Counted from the first letter of the stretch, positions 46,183 to 56,446 are shown. The stretch is DNA of 64,000 bases from Symbiodinium sp. CCMP2592 (GCA_905221615.1 CAJNDT010003112.1:476001-540000), one strand, 5' to 3'. Numbers and translations are program-made. Notes: generated by a model from the letters alone, not told the origin.

Positions 46183-47257
46183 TCAGAGCTGAGCAACAGC
46201 ACGTAGAAAATCATGCGGCAGGGACTCAAGTGTGTCAGCCAAGTTCTCCAGTTTCTTGAGTAACTTCTCATTGTCGTCCCCTTCTGCGAGAATCTTGAAG
46301 TCACAGGGAACAGGCGACAGTGAACAGTCTTCCACTCTCCTTCGCGGGAGGGCCAGGACAGGAGCATGAAAAGAAGTTGCATGCATGCGTCCTTTCGTGA
46401 GAGCGAACACATCATGGTCATGCTCTTCCACACCACGCCGGCTGGGAGGCAGCTGCTCCAGTTCTCTTGGCGTCAAGTGACAGCGGCATTTGTAAACAAA
46501 TGAGTGGGCCGCCAGCCTTCCAGCCCTGGAAACAAAGCAGTTGCGAAGCGTCACTTTGAGTTGCCCAAGCCAGGTGTCAAAGTCCCTGATGTGCACCACT
46601 TGCTCCACATACAGCGCCTCCCCCTTTCCAGACACAAACCCTTCCATCTTTTCCTTCAAAAGGGCCACCAACTCATCTGGCACCTCAAACCGGCAAGGAC
46701 GGAGAACAGTGGACAGGATCAAGGAAAAGAAGTGATCCACATCTTCATGTGTGTGTCCCACTGTCAGAAAGTTAAAGGTGCACGTCAAAAACTTGCCCTC
46801 TGACACCAAATGGGCGAGGAACAATGACACCAGCGAGTTTTTGTTCTGGGCCGTGGTGTTGTCCGCCTGGACGACAAGGTGTCGCGGGAATGCCCGGCCC
46901 GTCTTCTCAGCAATCTCTGCCACATTGTCCAGGCTGCGGGCAATCAACTCACAAAAAGATGCTGCCCCATGGTGCAAAGCTTCATCTGCAATGAAAACAT
47001 TGGTGCACCAGCCATGACAGAGAACAGCAGACAGTATGACTCGTGGCCTCTGCAGGTTTTCCAATGAATGCGGCTTGCGTGCAAACTTGTACTGAGGCCA
47101 CGCTGTCTTGACTTGATCCATGGAATCTATGATGATGGTCAGGACGTCCAACGACGCCCGTGATGCCCACCGCAGGCTCCAGTAGATGAGGCGATCATGG
47201 TATTGGGCACGAAGATGTTCACGCCAGTCTCGTGCAAGTGCCATCTTCTCCTTGGTG
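46183..47257 (-). CDS. Transposase-like protein, exon 2 (DDE-type core)
   Basis: Second exon of a minus-strand gene whose first exon is 47448-48661. It carries D-rich motifs in the order expected of a DDE-type integrase/transposase fold: IIIDSMDQ, then HLVVQADNTTAQNKN, then FLTVGHTHEDVDHFFS. The spacing and the QNKN and GHTHEDVD motifs resemble the DUF7869-type family found next to transposons in many eukaryotes. The exon begins at 47257 after GGGCAG, which restores frame with exon 1. The frame meets its stop at 46183-46185. It could be an active element or a domesticated gene; no flanking inverted repeats or target duplications were established. Confidence 0.7.
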
Positions 47258-47447
47258 CTGCCCTTCTTTCCTTACTTGTGATCACAAACAACATGGGCAC
47301 AAAGGAACTGAAAACTCAAAGAAAGTGCAATGCTGAGCCAAGCCTCCATGTAACTTCTCACGGAGACAGTGGCATGTGTTGCACTCTTTGTGCTGCGAAA
47401 CCTTTCGGAACTTAAGCACAGACGACCACTTGCCCCACCATACTCAC
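47258..47447 (-). other. Intron of the transposase-like gene
   Basis: 190-bp intron with a consensus GTGAGT donor (CTG/GTGAGTATGG on the minus strand) and GGGCAG acceptor. Removing it joins ...WSTF-C-TKEKMALARDW in frame (phase 2). Confidence 0.7.
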
Positions 47448-48661
47448 CAGAATGTCGACCATGACGGCGTTTGAATTGCCTGGTTATGGCCAGCCATTCC
47501 TTGCACAGCTTCACACCAGGCCTGAAACTGCCAAAACAAAGTCATGAGCTTGCCTGGTGGCAAATGCCGGACTGGAACAGTGGACAGATCGACAGTGGAC
47601 AGCGCCATGATGTTTTGAACAATGGCTGCTTCAGGAGTCCACGAGAAGATCTCTGACTCAGTGGATATTTGCCGCATGTATACAGGAGCATCGCAGTCTT
47701 GCTCACCCGTGCTTGCAGAGATATTGTCATCCACATGCTTCACTTGCAAAGTTTCAGGCAAATCCTCTGCACTTTGGTGGTAGAGCTCCAAAAAAAACAT
47801 GCATGTCAAATTCCGCTGCAAGGGAGGCCTTGTAGCCACTGGCTCACAATTGTTGATTTTGCGGCGCTGATCAATTACCCCCTGCAGCTTCTTTGCCATG
47901 GCCTTGTTTCCAACACCCAGCAGGGAGCACAAACCTTGCAAACACACTTGATGCCCTGCCAAATACCAGGTTGTGCGGTGAGCCAGCTGCTCTCCATCAG
48001 AGTCATCCAGGCAATGATTCTCAGCACTGCTCTCCCATTGTGCATTCAAGAAGTGGTGCTGGGACTCATCTGACATTGAGTGACACAATTGGCAAACCTC
48101 CAGAATCTTTGCTGGTTTGAAGACGCCATAGCAATTGCTCTTACAACTGCAAGCCCCCAGCAACACTCTGGCAATTCGCTCTGGATCCAGTGCCTTCTTC
48201 TTGTACTCTGTCATGACACGCTCCTCCTCGTCCATTGTAGCCACCAATGACAGTATGGGGACATCCAAGGAGACATGATGCCGAACAGTTTTGCCAGCTT
48301 TCTGAGTTACTGGCCTCGCATCCTGTGACATGTTAATGTCTGGCTTTTTCCAAGAAGGGGAAGAAGAGGAACAGGAAACAGTGGACAGCAAACTGTAACT
48401 GTCAGCTCCGCACTGCTTCCAGTCAGTAGTTTTCCTCTTCTTTAAAGGAACAGGCTCAGGCTCTGCCACTTCCCCCGCAGCAGGCTTCTTCCATCCCAAC
48501 ACAAGCTCAGCTCCTGCATGAAGCTGCTTCCAGGTTGACTTGTCATTGTAGTCGTCTTGCCATTGAACACATGGCTTCTTCCACGACATTTGCAGCAAAA
48601 TTTGAGCCAAAGCTTTGCCAGCACCTGAATCAGCAGCCGGACAACAAATGAAAAATGTCAT
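47448..48661 (-). CDS. Transposase-like protein, exon 1
   Basis: A long minus-strand frame upstream of the DDE-type core. It contains a Cys-rich stretch (CSCKSNCYG, then CQLCHS), a helix-rich segment after it (HQVCLQGLCSLLGVGNKAMA) and Lys/Ser-rich N-terminal sequence with repeated W-K motifs. In related proteins the region before the catalytic core is DNA-binding. The first dozen codons from ATG 48661 may be intron, because a possible acceptor (GATTCAG) lies just inside. Heptamer-type TCCACTG words occur in the frame and encode LSTV. Confidence 0.6.
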
Positions 48662-49080
48662 TAGCAGGGCTCACAAATGACAAAAGTCATTAATTTGGCT
48701 GGCTCCTAACGTAGTACTAGGAGCCGGCGGAGCAAATGACAAAAGTCATTATAAAGTCATTATCTCCTCTCAGAGGCCGGGGCTGACTGCCTTCATATTC
48801 ATTCTGGGGCCTGGCTTCTAGGGGGTGGCTAGGAGCCGGCCGCATGGGGGATTATAATGACAAGCCGGGCCCCAGAAAGTATGTGAAGGGTCGCCCACCT
48901 GGCTTGTCATTATAATCCCCCATGCGGCTGGCTTCTAGGGGCTAGGTAGGGGCCGGGCCCAGATTTGGATGTGAAGGTTCTCCGGCCTGGCTGCTGGTAA
49001 CCAAAACAGCCGCCAGCGGTTCTCCAGCCTGGCTGCTGATAGCCAAAAACACAGGTGTGCACATGTCTGGGTGGGTGGGG
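48662..49080. repeat. Foldback DNA (48829-48941) and AATGAC repeats
   Basis: GGGGGATTATAATGACAAGCC (about 48845) is matched in reverse by GGCTTGTCATTATAATCCCC about 35 bp on, flanked by GGAGCCGGCC / GGCTGGCTTC. Next to the transposase start, AAATGACAAAAGTCATTA occurs twice, with a palindromic GGCTCCTA...TAGGAGCC. These may be terminal structures of the element but the ends do not match the 3' side clearly. Confidence 0.55.
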
Positions 49081-49465
49081 CACGAGGCCGAGCAGCAGGC
49101 AGGATGATGGCCTCAGAAGAAAAGCAAACCTAGAATGATGTGTTAGCAGGCCTCCCAAGTTTCTCGTGCCGACATGCCAGTGCAATTGCAATTTGACCCC
49201 CCAGCCTGGGTCTGCACAACACACATTTCTAGGCACACTTGCCTCTACACCCGGCCAACGGTGTATACAGAGTCCTGAAGTTGAGTTGTGTCCGTGCTTG
49301 GGAGACTCAAGCAACGCTTCCTTAAATCTCCCCAGCACAGACACCACATAACTTGCTGGGTAGGAGCACTGCTTGGTAAAGGCAAGTTTTCGATGTCTGC
49401 AGCTCAGAAGTAGGTGTTGTCATAGTAGAAGCTATTTGTAGAAGTCGTCGTCCTAGTAGTAGTAG

Positions 49466-49531
<66 letters not shown>

Positions 49532-50080
49532 CTGTTGTTGTTGTTGTTGTTGTAGCAGTGTATGTCCACACACACATACCCCTTAGTTAGCCACCACTCC
49601 ACAAAAATCACACTTGGGTTAGGACAGTTAATTAGGGTGTCAGTTCACGGCGGGTGCACCCAACTCCGCCTTTGGCGCCACTCCACCGAGGCAGAGCAGC
49701 AGGCAGGATGACAGCCTCACAAGAACAGCAAACCCAGAATGACGTGGGCAAAAAAGCTCACTGGAGTGAATTGTAGCAGGCCTCCCAACTTTCTCGTGCC
49801 GACATGCCAGTGCAATTGCAATTTGACCCCCCAGCCTGGGTCTGCACAACACACATTTCTAGGCACGCTTGCCTCTACACCCGGCCAACGGTGTATACAG
49901 AGTCCTGAAGTTGAGTTGTGTCCGCACTGTGGAAAACTGCGGCAATGCCGAAATCTCCACAGTGCGGACACCACATAACTTGCTGGGTAGGAGCTCTGCT
50001 TGGTAAAGGCAAGTTTTCGATGTCTGTATCTCAGAAGTAGAGAAGCAGTTCTGATGGAAGTTGTAGCAAGTCATAGTTGC

Positions 50081-50115
<35 letters not shown>

Positions 50116-50124
50116 CAGCAGCAG

Positions 50125-50162
<38 letters not shown>

Positions 50163-50317
50163 CTAGTGTTAGTAGTAGTAGTTGTTGTTGTAGTAGCAGT
50201 TGTAGTAGTCGTGGTCGTAGTAGCAGTAGCCGCAGCAGCAGCAGTAGCAGAAGCAGTAGCAATTGTTGTCGTAGAAGTAGCAGTAGCAGTAGTAGTAGTA
50301 GTAGCAGTAGTAGTAGC

Positions 50318-50349
<32 letters not shown>

Positions 50350-50385
50350 GAGTAGTAGCCGTTGTAGTAGTCGCAGTCTATGTGC

Positions 50386-50417
<32 letters not shown>

Positions 50418-51060
50418 CCACACACATAACCCTTAAATGGCTGCCACTCCACAAAGATCACATGGGTTAGGGTGTCAGTTGATGGAGAGTTGAAGGTTTT
50501 TGGTGCTGGGTTTTCAGTAGTAGAAGTAGGAGGGGTCCGAGGAGCAAGGACCAGGACAGGCATATATGTATCCCATGTAACCCAATTTGGCCTTCAGCAC
50601 CCAACTCCACGTTTGGCACCACTCCGTCGAGGCAGAGCAGCAGGCAGGATGACAGCCTCACAAGAACAGCAAACCCAGAATGACGTGGGCAAAAAAGCTC
50701 ACTGGAGTGAATTGTAGCAGGCCTCCCAACTTTCTCGTGCCGACATGCCAGTGCAATTGCAATTTGACCCCCCAGCCTGGGTCTGCACAACACACATTTC
50801 TAGGCACGCTTGCCTCTACACCCGGCCAACGGTGTATACAGAGTCCTGAAGTTGAGTTGTGTCCGCACTGTGGAAAACTGCGGCAATGCCGAAATCTCCA
50901 CAGTGCGGGCACCACATAACTTGCTGGGTAGGAGCTCTGCTTGGTAAAGGCAAGTTTTCGATGTCTGTATCTCAGAAGTAGAGAAGCAGTTCTGATGGAA
51001 GTTGTAGCAAGTCATAGTTGCAGTAGTAGTAGTAGTAGTAGTAGGAGGAGGAGGAGGAGG
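49080..51060. repeat. Triplicated unit, each followed by a TAG/GTA array
   Basis: Three copies of a segment containing TTTCTCGTGCCGACATGCCA, GCACAACACACATTTCTAGG and CCGGCCAACGGTGTATACAG start near 49152, 49783 and 50724. The last two are 941 bp apart and almost identical. Each copy is followed by a trinucleotide array: 49450-49560, 50080-50375 (long, mixed GTA/GCA) and 51015-51065. An (AT)n tract lies at 50389-50405. The open frames are not conserved in frame or content and are not called. Confidence 0.85.
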
Positions 51061-51575
51061 AAGAAGACGAGGAAATGTCCACTGCTGCTTTTGGGCGATG
51101 GGGCTCGCAAGTTTGGGGTTAATGTTTGGGTCTTGGGGTAGGGCTCTATCCAGGGTTGCAGTCCGTGATCAAGGCAAGTGCAACAGCTTTTTGCAGCAGA
51201 AAAGCGATGGAAAAGTCTTTGTGAATGGCAGCTAGTATGTCCAGAGCTCATCGTATGGATGCTTTCATACTGCAAACACTGTCCACAGTCCCACTGTTAG
51301 TAACAGTGTGACTGTGGACAGTGAACAGTGGCTGGCATTCACACATGTTTCAGCTGTCCCCGCTTTTCAGGGATACATAGCACAGAAAACAAATGCCAGC
51401 AGCAGGGCTGGAATTCCGGGCAGCAAAGATGGCCATGCTGTGATGCATCAAAGCTGCTATTAGGGCAGCACTATACAAGTCCATCAGTCATCATTTGGAT
51501 ACATTTCTCCCAGTAACATGCACTGCTGGGAGGTCTCAATCATGTATGTGACTGTGGACAGTGGACAGTGGACTG
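51061..51575. other. Spacer with heptamer palindrome
   Basis: Near 51285-51335 the heptamer ACAGTGG/TCCACTG occurs in both orientations, making a hairpin (ACTGTCCACAGT...ACTGTGGACAGT). A second cluster lies at 51546-51575. No gene is supported. Confidence 0.5.
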
Positions 51576-52400
51576 CTATTCCAGCTGACACAGAGAGCAA
51601 TCACTCGTGGAAATTCGCGACCTGCTCCGGCTTCTTGGCTGGCCTGAATGCCACGCATGTGTGGCCTCATGCTCGAAGACTGACCACTGTCGGCGCCGCT
51701 CTCCTCTGAGGGCAATTCCTGCATGTTTCTGCACTGTTGCCCAATTGCCAGCATTGAGGACTTTGCGGAGCGAGCCCACACGGGCTCCCAAACACCTGTT
51801 GTTGAGGGCTGGCTGTGTTTCTCGCATTTCCAAACGGTACAGGCTCAGCAGCCGTTCCCTAGCCTCTGATAGCTCTGGTCCCTCCTCCAGCCAGAGGCTG
51901 GTTTCAGACCAATAACCGGCTTCTCTCTCAGGGCCATTGTCAGCACTGACAGCCCCTTCTCCATCACTGCTGTCCTCCGAAGACTCGGTGTCACTGCTTG
52001 AACTGGAAGCAGCGAAACGCCCACTGGCCATATGCGGGCCAGCGACACGCATGGGAACCCTATCTCCATTCTCATCTGTCTGAACTTTGATCGGCCAGCG
52101 ATAGCGAGGCGGAGGGTTGGAGGAGGTTTCACTGTCACTGTCAGCAGGTGTATCAGCTGGGACAGGACGACAGTGGACAGGAGGACAGTGGACAGTGCCG
52201 GGAGGTTGGTTGACCGCCAAGGGCGGCGGCGGCCCCTTTGGCATCAGCTCCTCCTTCGTTGGCGGTCCACTCTGCACCTCATCCCTTGGTGTACGTTCCG
52301 TGGCTGCTTCAGCAGCATCCATTGCATCTTCATAGCTCCCGGCGAGCAGATCTTCCAAGCTGTCGCCGCTGCCATGAGAATCGCCCCTCAAACTCATCGT
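51576..52400 (-). CDS. Gene H, acidic Ser/Glu-rich protein, downstream exon
   Basis: This minus-strand frame enters after an ATTAG acceptor at 52400 in phase 0 and reads T-MSLRGDSHGSGDSLEDLL. It then runs through Pro-rich and Ser/Asp-rich stretches (SSSSSDTESSEDSSDGEG) to a C-terminal Arg/Ser tail. It may instead start at the ATG at 52397. Composition suggests a disordered, possibly nuclear protein, and no domain is recognised. A 42-bp heptamer-bearing stretch at 52157-52198 has GC...AG ends and could be spliced out in frame. Confidence 0.55.
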   Translation of the reverse strand, partial: TMSLRGDSHGSGDSLEDLLAGSYEDAMDAAEAATERTPRDEVQSGPPTKEELMPKGPPPPLAVNQPPGTVHCPPVHCRPVPADTPADSDSETSSNPPPRYRWPIKVQTDENGDRVPMRVAGPHMASGRFAASSSSSDTESSEDSSDGEGAVSADNGPEREAGYWSETSLWLEEGPELSEARERLLSLYRLEMRETQPALNNRCLGARVGSLRKVLNAGNWATVQKHAGIALRGERRRQWSVFEHEATHAWHSGQPRSRSRSRISTSDCSLCQLE

Positions 52401-52472
52401 CTAATGATTCTAATGTCACCGAAAGACACAAACAGAAGTGCAAGAAACCCTGAAGAAAATAACAGCTACAAC

Positions 52473-52662
52473 CAGAAGATTTCCCAAACTGTCCACTGCG
52501 AGCCGTAGGGGCTTCCAAGAGGAAAAAACTTCGTCATTGTCGTCATCATCATCATCAGCAGCAGCACCATGTCTTCCATTGAAATCAGCATCTTCAACAA
52601 ATCTTCGCCAGGCCTGCTCCAAGGTGTCAGCCAGCGTGCCATGCGCCAACGCAAAGCCAAAC
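52473..52662 (-). CDS. Gene H, upstream exon
   Basis: 190-bp minus-strand exon between GCTGGCAG and a GTTGTA donor. It reads FGFALAHGTLADTLEQAWRR, then FVEDADFNGRHGAA, an Asp run and WKPLRLAVDSLGNLL. Removing 52401-52472 joins it in phase to the acidic exon. The product is not recognised. Confidence 0.55.
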
Positions 52663-53330
52663 CTGCCAGCCAAGCAACACACCGGATGACTTCAAGGCAC
52701 TGCTCAGAAAGACTGCACAGCAGAAGAGAAGGGGACAAGTTAAAGGCACTGCTCAGAAGGCTGGCAGAAGCACCTTTTCTTTCTCTCTTTCTTTGTTCTG
52801 CAGTGCGTGTGAATGGCAGCCCTGTCGTTGTGTCCACTGCACTGCTCCAATGACGCATCAGCGACCCTTAAGGCTAGCTTATCATTTGCAGTGAGGGCTC
52901 TGGACAATGAACAGTTGACAGTGAACAGTGGACACTGGACATGGACAGCGGCTGCCGTTCAGAAATGTCCGGGCTGTTGCCTGTCATCATCAGATAACAG
53001 CCCAGAAAGATGCCAGCAATGTAAGTGCTGGTATTCCGAGCTGTCGATTAAGAGCTGCTTCACCAGGCTCCAGCCGCTCCGGAGCGACGGGGAATCAGCT
53101 CGAATTGCCCCCTCTCCTCGGTCCAGTACCACCTCAGATGGAATGCATTGGCAAGGTTCGATGGAGCTGGACAAGTACACAATTGCAGCCTTGCTGCCCA
53201 TTGCCATAGCTCCAGATCCAGCCCTTCCACGAGTTGGGCTCCCCAGTTCTTGTCCAGTGCGGCTGGGTGCGAGTGACACTCTTGTTGAAGGCCTCCAAAT
53301 CAAAGGAACAACAAATAGATTTTTTTACTA
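52663..53330. other. Ambiguous open region between genes H and E
   Basis: A plus-strand frame of 225 codons (52813-53490) is open here and contains KCPGCCLSSS and CQQCKCWY. Heptamer words nearby are in the orientation that accompanies minus-strand genes, and the minus strand downstream is clearly coding, so I do not call either strand. Confidence 0.3.
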
Positions 53331-53580
53331 TGGCCAAACACATCGAATCGTCAATGCCCCTGCCTGCCGCTTGAGCATGTCAGTAAGGGAGTCTGGGTAC
53401 GTCAGGCATCGCCACATATGGAGCTTCGGGGCAGAAAACTGTGGCGTGGTCGGCGGCCTCTGCAAGAACAAGAAGTGGGCGAAATATTGATCCGCCTCCC
53501 TGGAGAACAAGCCAGAGCGAATCGTCCACGTGCTGATCTGCAGAAACTGAATCGGCACCGGCTTCACGTCATAGACGACG
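53331..53580 (-). CDS. Gene E, downstream exon
   Basis: This minus-strand frame reads GTFVVYDVKPVPIQFLQIST, then FSREADQYFAHFLFLQRPP and LHMWRCLTYPDSLTDMLKR, ending at a stop near 53330 or at an earlier donor. It follows an acceptor CTGCCAG. It is part of a minus-strand multi-exon gene (E) running from about 56561 to 53330. No family is recognised. Confidence 0.5.
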
Positions 53581-53639
53581 AAGGTGCCCTGGCAGGCAGG
53601 TCACTGCGACCCGGCCTCTAATCTATTGAAAACCCTCTG

Positions 53640-53755
53640 GAAGCCTCCAGGGTCTCGCCCATGACCTTGTAGCACTCCAGGTTGTTCGTCTCGCCCATGA
53701 GAAACACCCAGAAGAATTGGCCCAAGCTTTGCAGCCAGACGGACATTGTCTGATC
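53640..53755 (-). CDS. Gene E exon
   Basis: After the GTCTCCAG acceptor this exon reads DQTMSVWLQSLGQFFWVFLM then GETNNLECYKVMGETLEA in phase 0. The upstream intron (53756-53813) contains the TCCACTG heptamer. The downstream border is approximate. Confidence 0.6.
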
Positions 53756-53813
53756 CTGGAGACAAGGGGAACATCGCACAGTGGACAGTGGGCTTTGTTA
53801 TCTTAGAGCTGTC

Positions 53814-53893
53814 CTGCAAGCTGAAGAACTGGGCAATGTTGTTGGGCAGCTGGCCTTCCAACAGGAACTCATACACGTTGTGCTCCATCTGGC
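53814..53893 (-). CDS. Gene E exon
   Basis: 80-bp exon between CCCGGCAG and a GA donor (CAG/GACAGC), reading QMEHNVYEFLLEGQLPNNIA then QFFSLQ. Phases on both sides agree with the neighbouring exons. Confidence 0.6.
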
Positions 53894-53943
53894 CTGCCGG
53901 GGCATATGGAGAAGGCAACCGTGTTTGGATGAAGCTGAAAGGC

Positions 53944-54089
53944 CTTCGTCCAGGATGTGCAACACGGTCTGGGCTGGAAGGTTGTGGGGCTCGACGACGC
54001 CGGCCAGTGCCTTTCGCCGTGCCACGAGGTTCATGGCCCGGGCACCGAGGACGGCGGCGCCCGCCAATGAGGCCTCAGTCAGTTGGACT
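53944..54089 (-). CDS. Gene E exon
   Basis: 146-bp exon reading VQLTEASLAGAAVLGARAMN, then LVARRKALAGVV and QTVLHILDEG. It is bounded by a 69-bp heptamer intron upstream (54090-54158) and a 50-bp GC...AG intron downstream (53894-53943). Both joins keep frame. Confidence 0.6.
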
Positions 54090-54158
54090 CTTGCCAGACA
54101 AGGGGAACATTGCACAGTGGACAGTGGCAAACACGACTGTGACTTGGATGTTTGAAGC

Positions 54159-54517
54159 CTTGCCTGGCGGACGTCCTGTTCGACGTGGTGCCACTCGCCA
54201 AGGGCCAGGAGCATTTTTTTGGCCCCCTTCGTCGCGTCTGTGAGATGCGCATGCCAGGGATACAGGCCAAATTCAATCCCGTGCCGACGCGGCATCAAGT
54301 ACGAGATGGTTTCGTCCCTGGAACCCAGGGACTGCTCGTACACAAAGATCTGGTCGCCCATCATCTTCGCATGCCCCAACAGGGGGCCGTGCAACAGGAT
54401 GCCCTGGCAAAATGGCTGCATGCATGCCGCACGAAGGTCCTTGAATCCAGCCTTCGCCCCCAGCTGGAAGAATCTCAGCAGCCCGATGAGCTGCATGCGG
54501 CGGTCCTTGCCGAACAA
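54159..54517 (-). CDS. Gene E exon (largest)
   Basis: 359-bp exon reading LFGKDRRMQLIGLLRFFQLG, AGFKDLRAACMQPFCQGILL, RDETISYLMPRRHGIEFGLY and GEWHHVEQDVRQAR. It is clearly coding, with no family recognised. It ends at a GC donor (AAG/GCTTCA). Confidence 0.65.
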
Positions 54518-54545
54518 CTGACAATGGGGAACCGCAACTCTTGTC

Positions 54546-54766
54546 TTGGCTGAGAATACTGCACAATGCTAGCACTGCCTCATCAACGTCGCCAACCGCC
54601 TGCAGCTTGTCGATGACGTTCTGGAGGGACTCGGCGCACTTGCGGGCCTCGTCCATGTCATCTGACGTGAAGAATGGCCGGTCCTGCAGCTGAACCAACC
54701 AACGGCCAACTGCAACTTTGAACAAACGAGGCTGTCCTCCGAATTGAACCTGGACGTCACGGGGAA
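54546..54766 (-). CDS. Gene E exon
   Basis: Reads VPRDVQVQFGGQPRLFKVAV, GRWLVQLQDRPFFTSDDMDE and NVIDKLQAVGDVDEAVLALC. The frame differs from both neighbours. Restoring it needs a 23-bp intron upstream (54767-54789) and a 28-bp intron downstream (54518-54545), or else two frameshifts. Confidence 0.55.
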
Positions 54767-54789
54767 CTGCAAGTTGGTCGGGTCGAATC

Positions 54790-54943
54790 CGACGAGGACC
54801 CAGATGAGATTCTCGGTGGGGTCAGCCCCGACTTCGATGCCCGGGAGCGTTCCGTTCGTGCTGTCCTCGCACATTGCCAGCTGTCGTGCCCAGGGTAGGC
54901 TGACCAGCTGACCCAGGGAGGTTTGCGACCTGCCCCGGAAGAC
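54790..54943 (-). CDS. Gene E exon
   Basis: After the TTGCAG acceptor it reads VFRGRSQTSLGQLVSLPWAR, QLAMCEDSTNGTLPGIEVGA and NLIWVLV. The upstream intron (54944-55013, 70 bp, GTGAGA...TTGCAG) joins it in phase 0 to NEASC. Confidence 0.65.
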
Positions 54944-55013
54944 CTGCAACATGTGGTCCAACACAGACACACACACACAGACAGACAGAGTAAACTGATA
55001 CGCAAAGTCTCAC

Positions 55014-55096
55014 ACAGCTGGCCTCATTCAAAGTCCTCTGGCTCTGTGTCACGATGGCCTTGCTGTCACTGCTCTTCCCTTTCCTGCTGTCCTGCT
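55014..55096 (-). CDS. Gene E exon
   Basis: Reads QDSRKGKSSDSKAIVTQSQ then RTLNEASC, ending at a GTGAGA donor. It is separated from the upstream exon by a 51-bp heptamer intron (55097-55147). Confidence 0.55.
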
Positions 55097-55147
55097 CTGC
55101 AAGGTCAACACAGTGAACAGTGGACGGGGGACTGGTGGACAGTGAAC

Positions 55148-55436
55148 TGGATGCCGCAGCTGGTGCCAAGGATTTGGCAGGAGAACTCGGGCACTCTAGC
55201 ACCTCCTCCACCACACATCCTGGCTGTCTTGGCTCCTCTGGCTCACTGACAGATCCCTTGTCCACCTTGGGCTCCTCCTGCCCAGATTCCTCCTTGGGCT
55301 GCTTCTTCTCTCCCCCACCCACATTGGGCTGCTCCACAGTGGGCTGCTCCACTGCCCCACTCTCATCATGGGAGACCCCAGCTGCGGCAACTGCTGAATC
55401 AGATGCTTCGGGGTCCTGGTGCTTCGCCTTCGATTC
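55148..55436 (-). CDS. Gene E exon (acidic, disordered)
   Basis: After GCATCTCAG it reads ESKAKHQDPEASDSAVAAAG, then EQPTVEQPNVGGGEKKQ, a Glu/Pro-rich stretch and VEEVLECPSSPAKSLAPAAA. The likely donor is the GT of a heptamer (A/GTTCACTG). Confidence 0.6.
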
Positions 55437-55516
55437 CTGAGATGCATTGGCACACTTGCTGGCACGAAGTTTTGTGTGATCTAAACACTGGCGCTAGAAA
55501 TTTGCATACAGGTGAC

Positions 55517-55627
55517 ATTCTTGTCAATGCTCCGCTTGACACTGGTCGCCCTCTGCTGCTCCTGCTTCTTCTTCTTCATCTCCTTCATCTCCTGGAGCTG
55601 CTTCCTGGCCTTCATCACCTGAGTCTC
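55517..55627 (-). CDS. Gene E exon (coiled coil)
   Basis: 111-bp, 37-codon exon with both borders in phase 0, between CCCTCAG and a GTCACC donor. It reads ETQVMKARKQLQEMKEMKKK followed by a charged tail (RATSVKRSIDKN), a short coiled coil. The intron upstream contains TTTAGGG-type heptads, rare on this side of the gap. Confidence 0.7.
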
Positions 55628-55849
55628 CTGAGGGGCAGAAACCCTCGAAACCCTAAACCCTCAACCCCAAACCCGAGGCCAGCCTCCTTCCAGGCTTCGA
55701 ACAACGGCCTCACCTGAGCACCAAGGACACTGGCTACTAGTAACTAGTAGCGATGCAAAACAAGAACTGGCAGAATTCGGAATGCTGGCGAGGCTCCTCG
55801 TAGCTCGGGCCTTGGCAATGGAGGACAGGCGACGGTGGACAGTGGACAG

Positions 55850-56309
55850 GGGGCGTCGCACTGGCGGAAGCCGAATCATCGGTCGACCCGGGCCCGGTCG
55901 CAGCGGACCTCTTCTTGCCCGGTCTGGCCTTTGACTTGGGCTCGGCCCCTGCCACCTTGGGAGACTTGGGCTCGGCCCCTGCCACCTTGGGAGACTTCGT
56001 TGCCGTCTCCGATTCCATCGACCCAGAACTTGCTGGCGCCGACTCCGTCTTCTCTGTTGGCGTGGCGGGCTCTGCAGGCTCTGCAGGCTCTTTCGGCTTG
56101 GCCGAGAGCTGAAGCACGGGCTTCGGGGCCTCCTCCTCCTCCGTCTCGGCTTCTGACGTCGGCGACAAAATGGATCGCTGAAGCTGCTGCCGTGCTTCTG
56201 TCACCGTCCCGTCATCAGGGACCCCCGCAGGCACCACGGCAGGCGTAGCGTCCTTCTTGTCGCCCTTCGTCTTCTCCGCTTCTTCATAAACATCTTGGAA
56301 ATTGACTTC
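55850..56309 (-). CDS. Gene E exon (Glu/Lys/Pro-rich)
   Basis: After GCTGCAG it reads EVNFQDVYEEAEKTKGDKK, then VTEARQQLQRSILSP, an acidic stretch and two SPKVAGAEPK repeats. The lower border is approximate. Composition suggests a disordered nuclear or cytoskeletal protein. Confidence 0.6.
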
Positions 56310-56365
56310 CTGCAGCACAGGCTGGGGTCTGGGCTATTTAAAGCAGTGCATTCAATACTCAGCTC

Positions 56366-56446
56366 AAACAGAGAAGTGCCCTTGCCTTGCCTCAAAGCCG
56401 TCAGTCGAAATCGTGGATCCAGCCGCCGAACCCGTGTCAGCCATTG
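56366..56446 (-). CDS. Gene E exon
   Basis: 81-bp, 27-codon, phase-0 exon reading QWLTRVRRLDPRFRLTALR then QGKGTSLF. The donor must be GA (TTT/GAGCTG) to join EVNFQD in frame. The 68-bp intron above it (56447-56514) contains heptamer words. Confidence 0.65.

Noticed and set aside
52813..53490. 225-codon plus-strand frame with Cys motifs as a gene
   Set aside because: Heptamer orientation and the clearly coding minus strand on both sides argue for minus-strand transcription here. The frame also overlaps a supported minus-strand exon at its end. Left as ambiguous.
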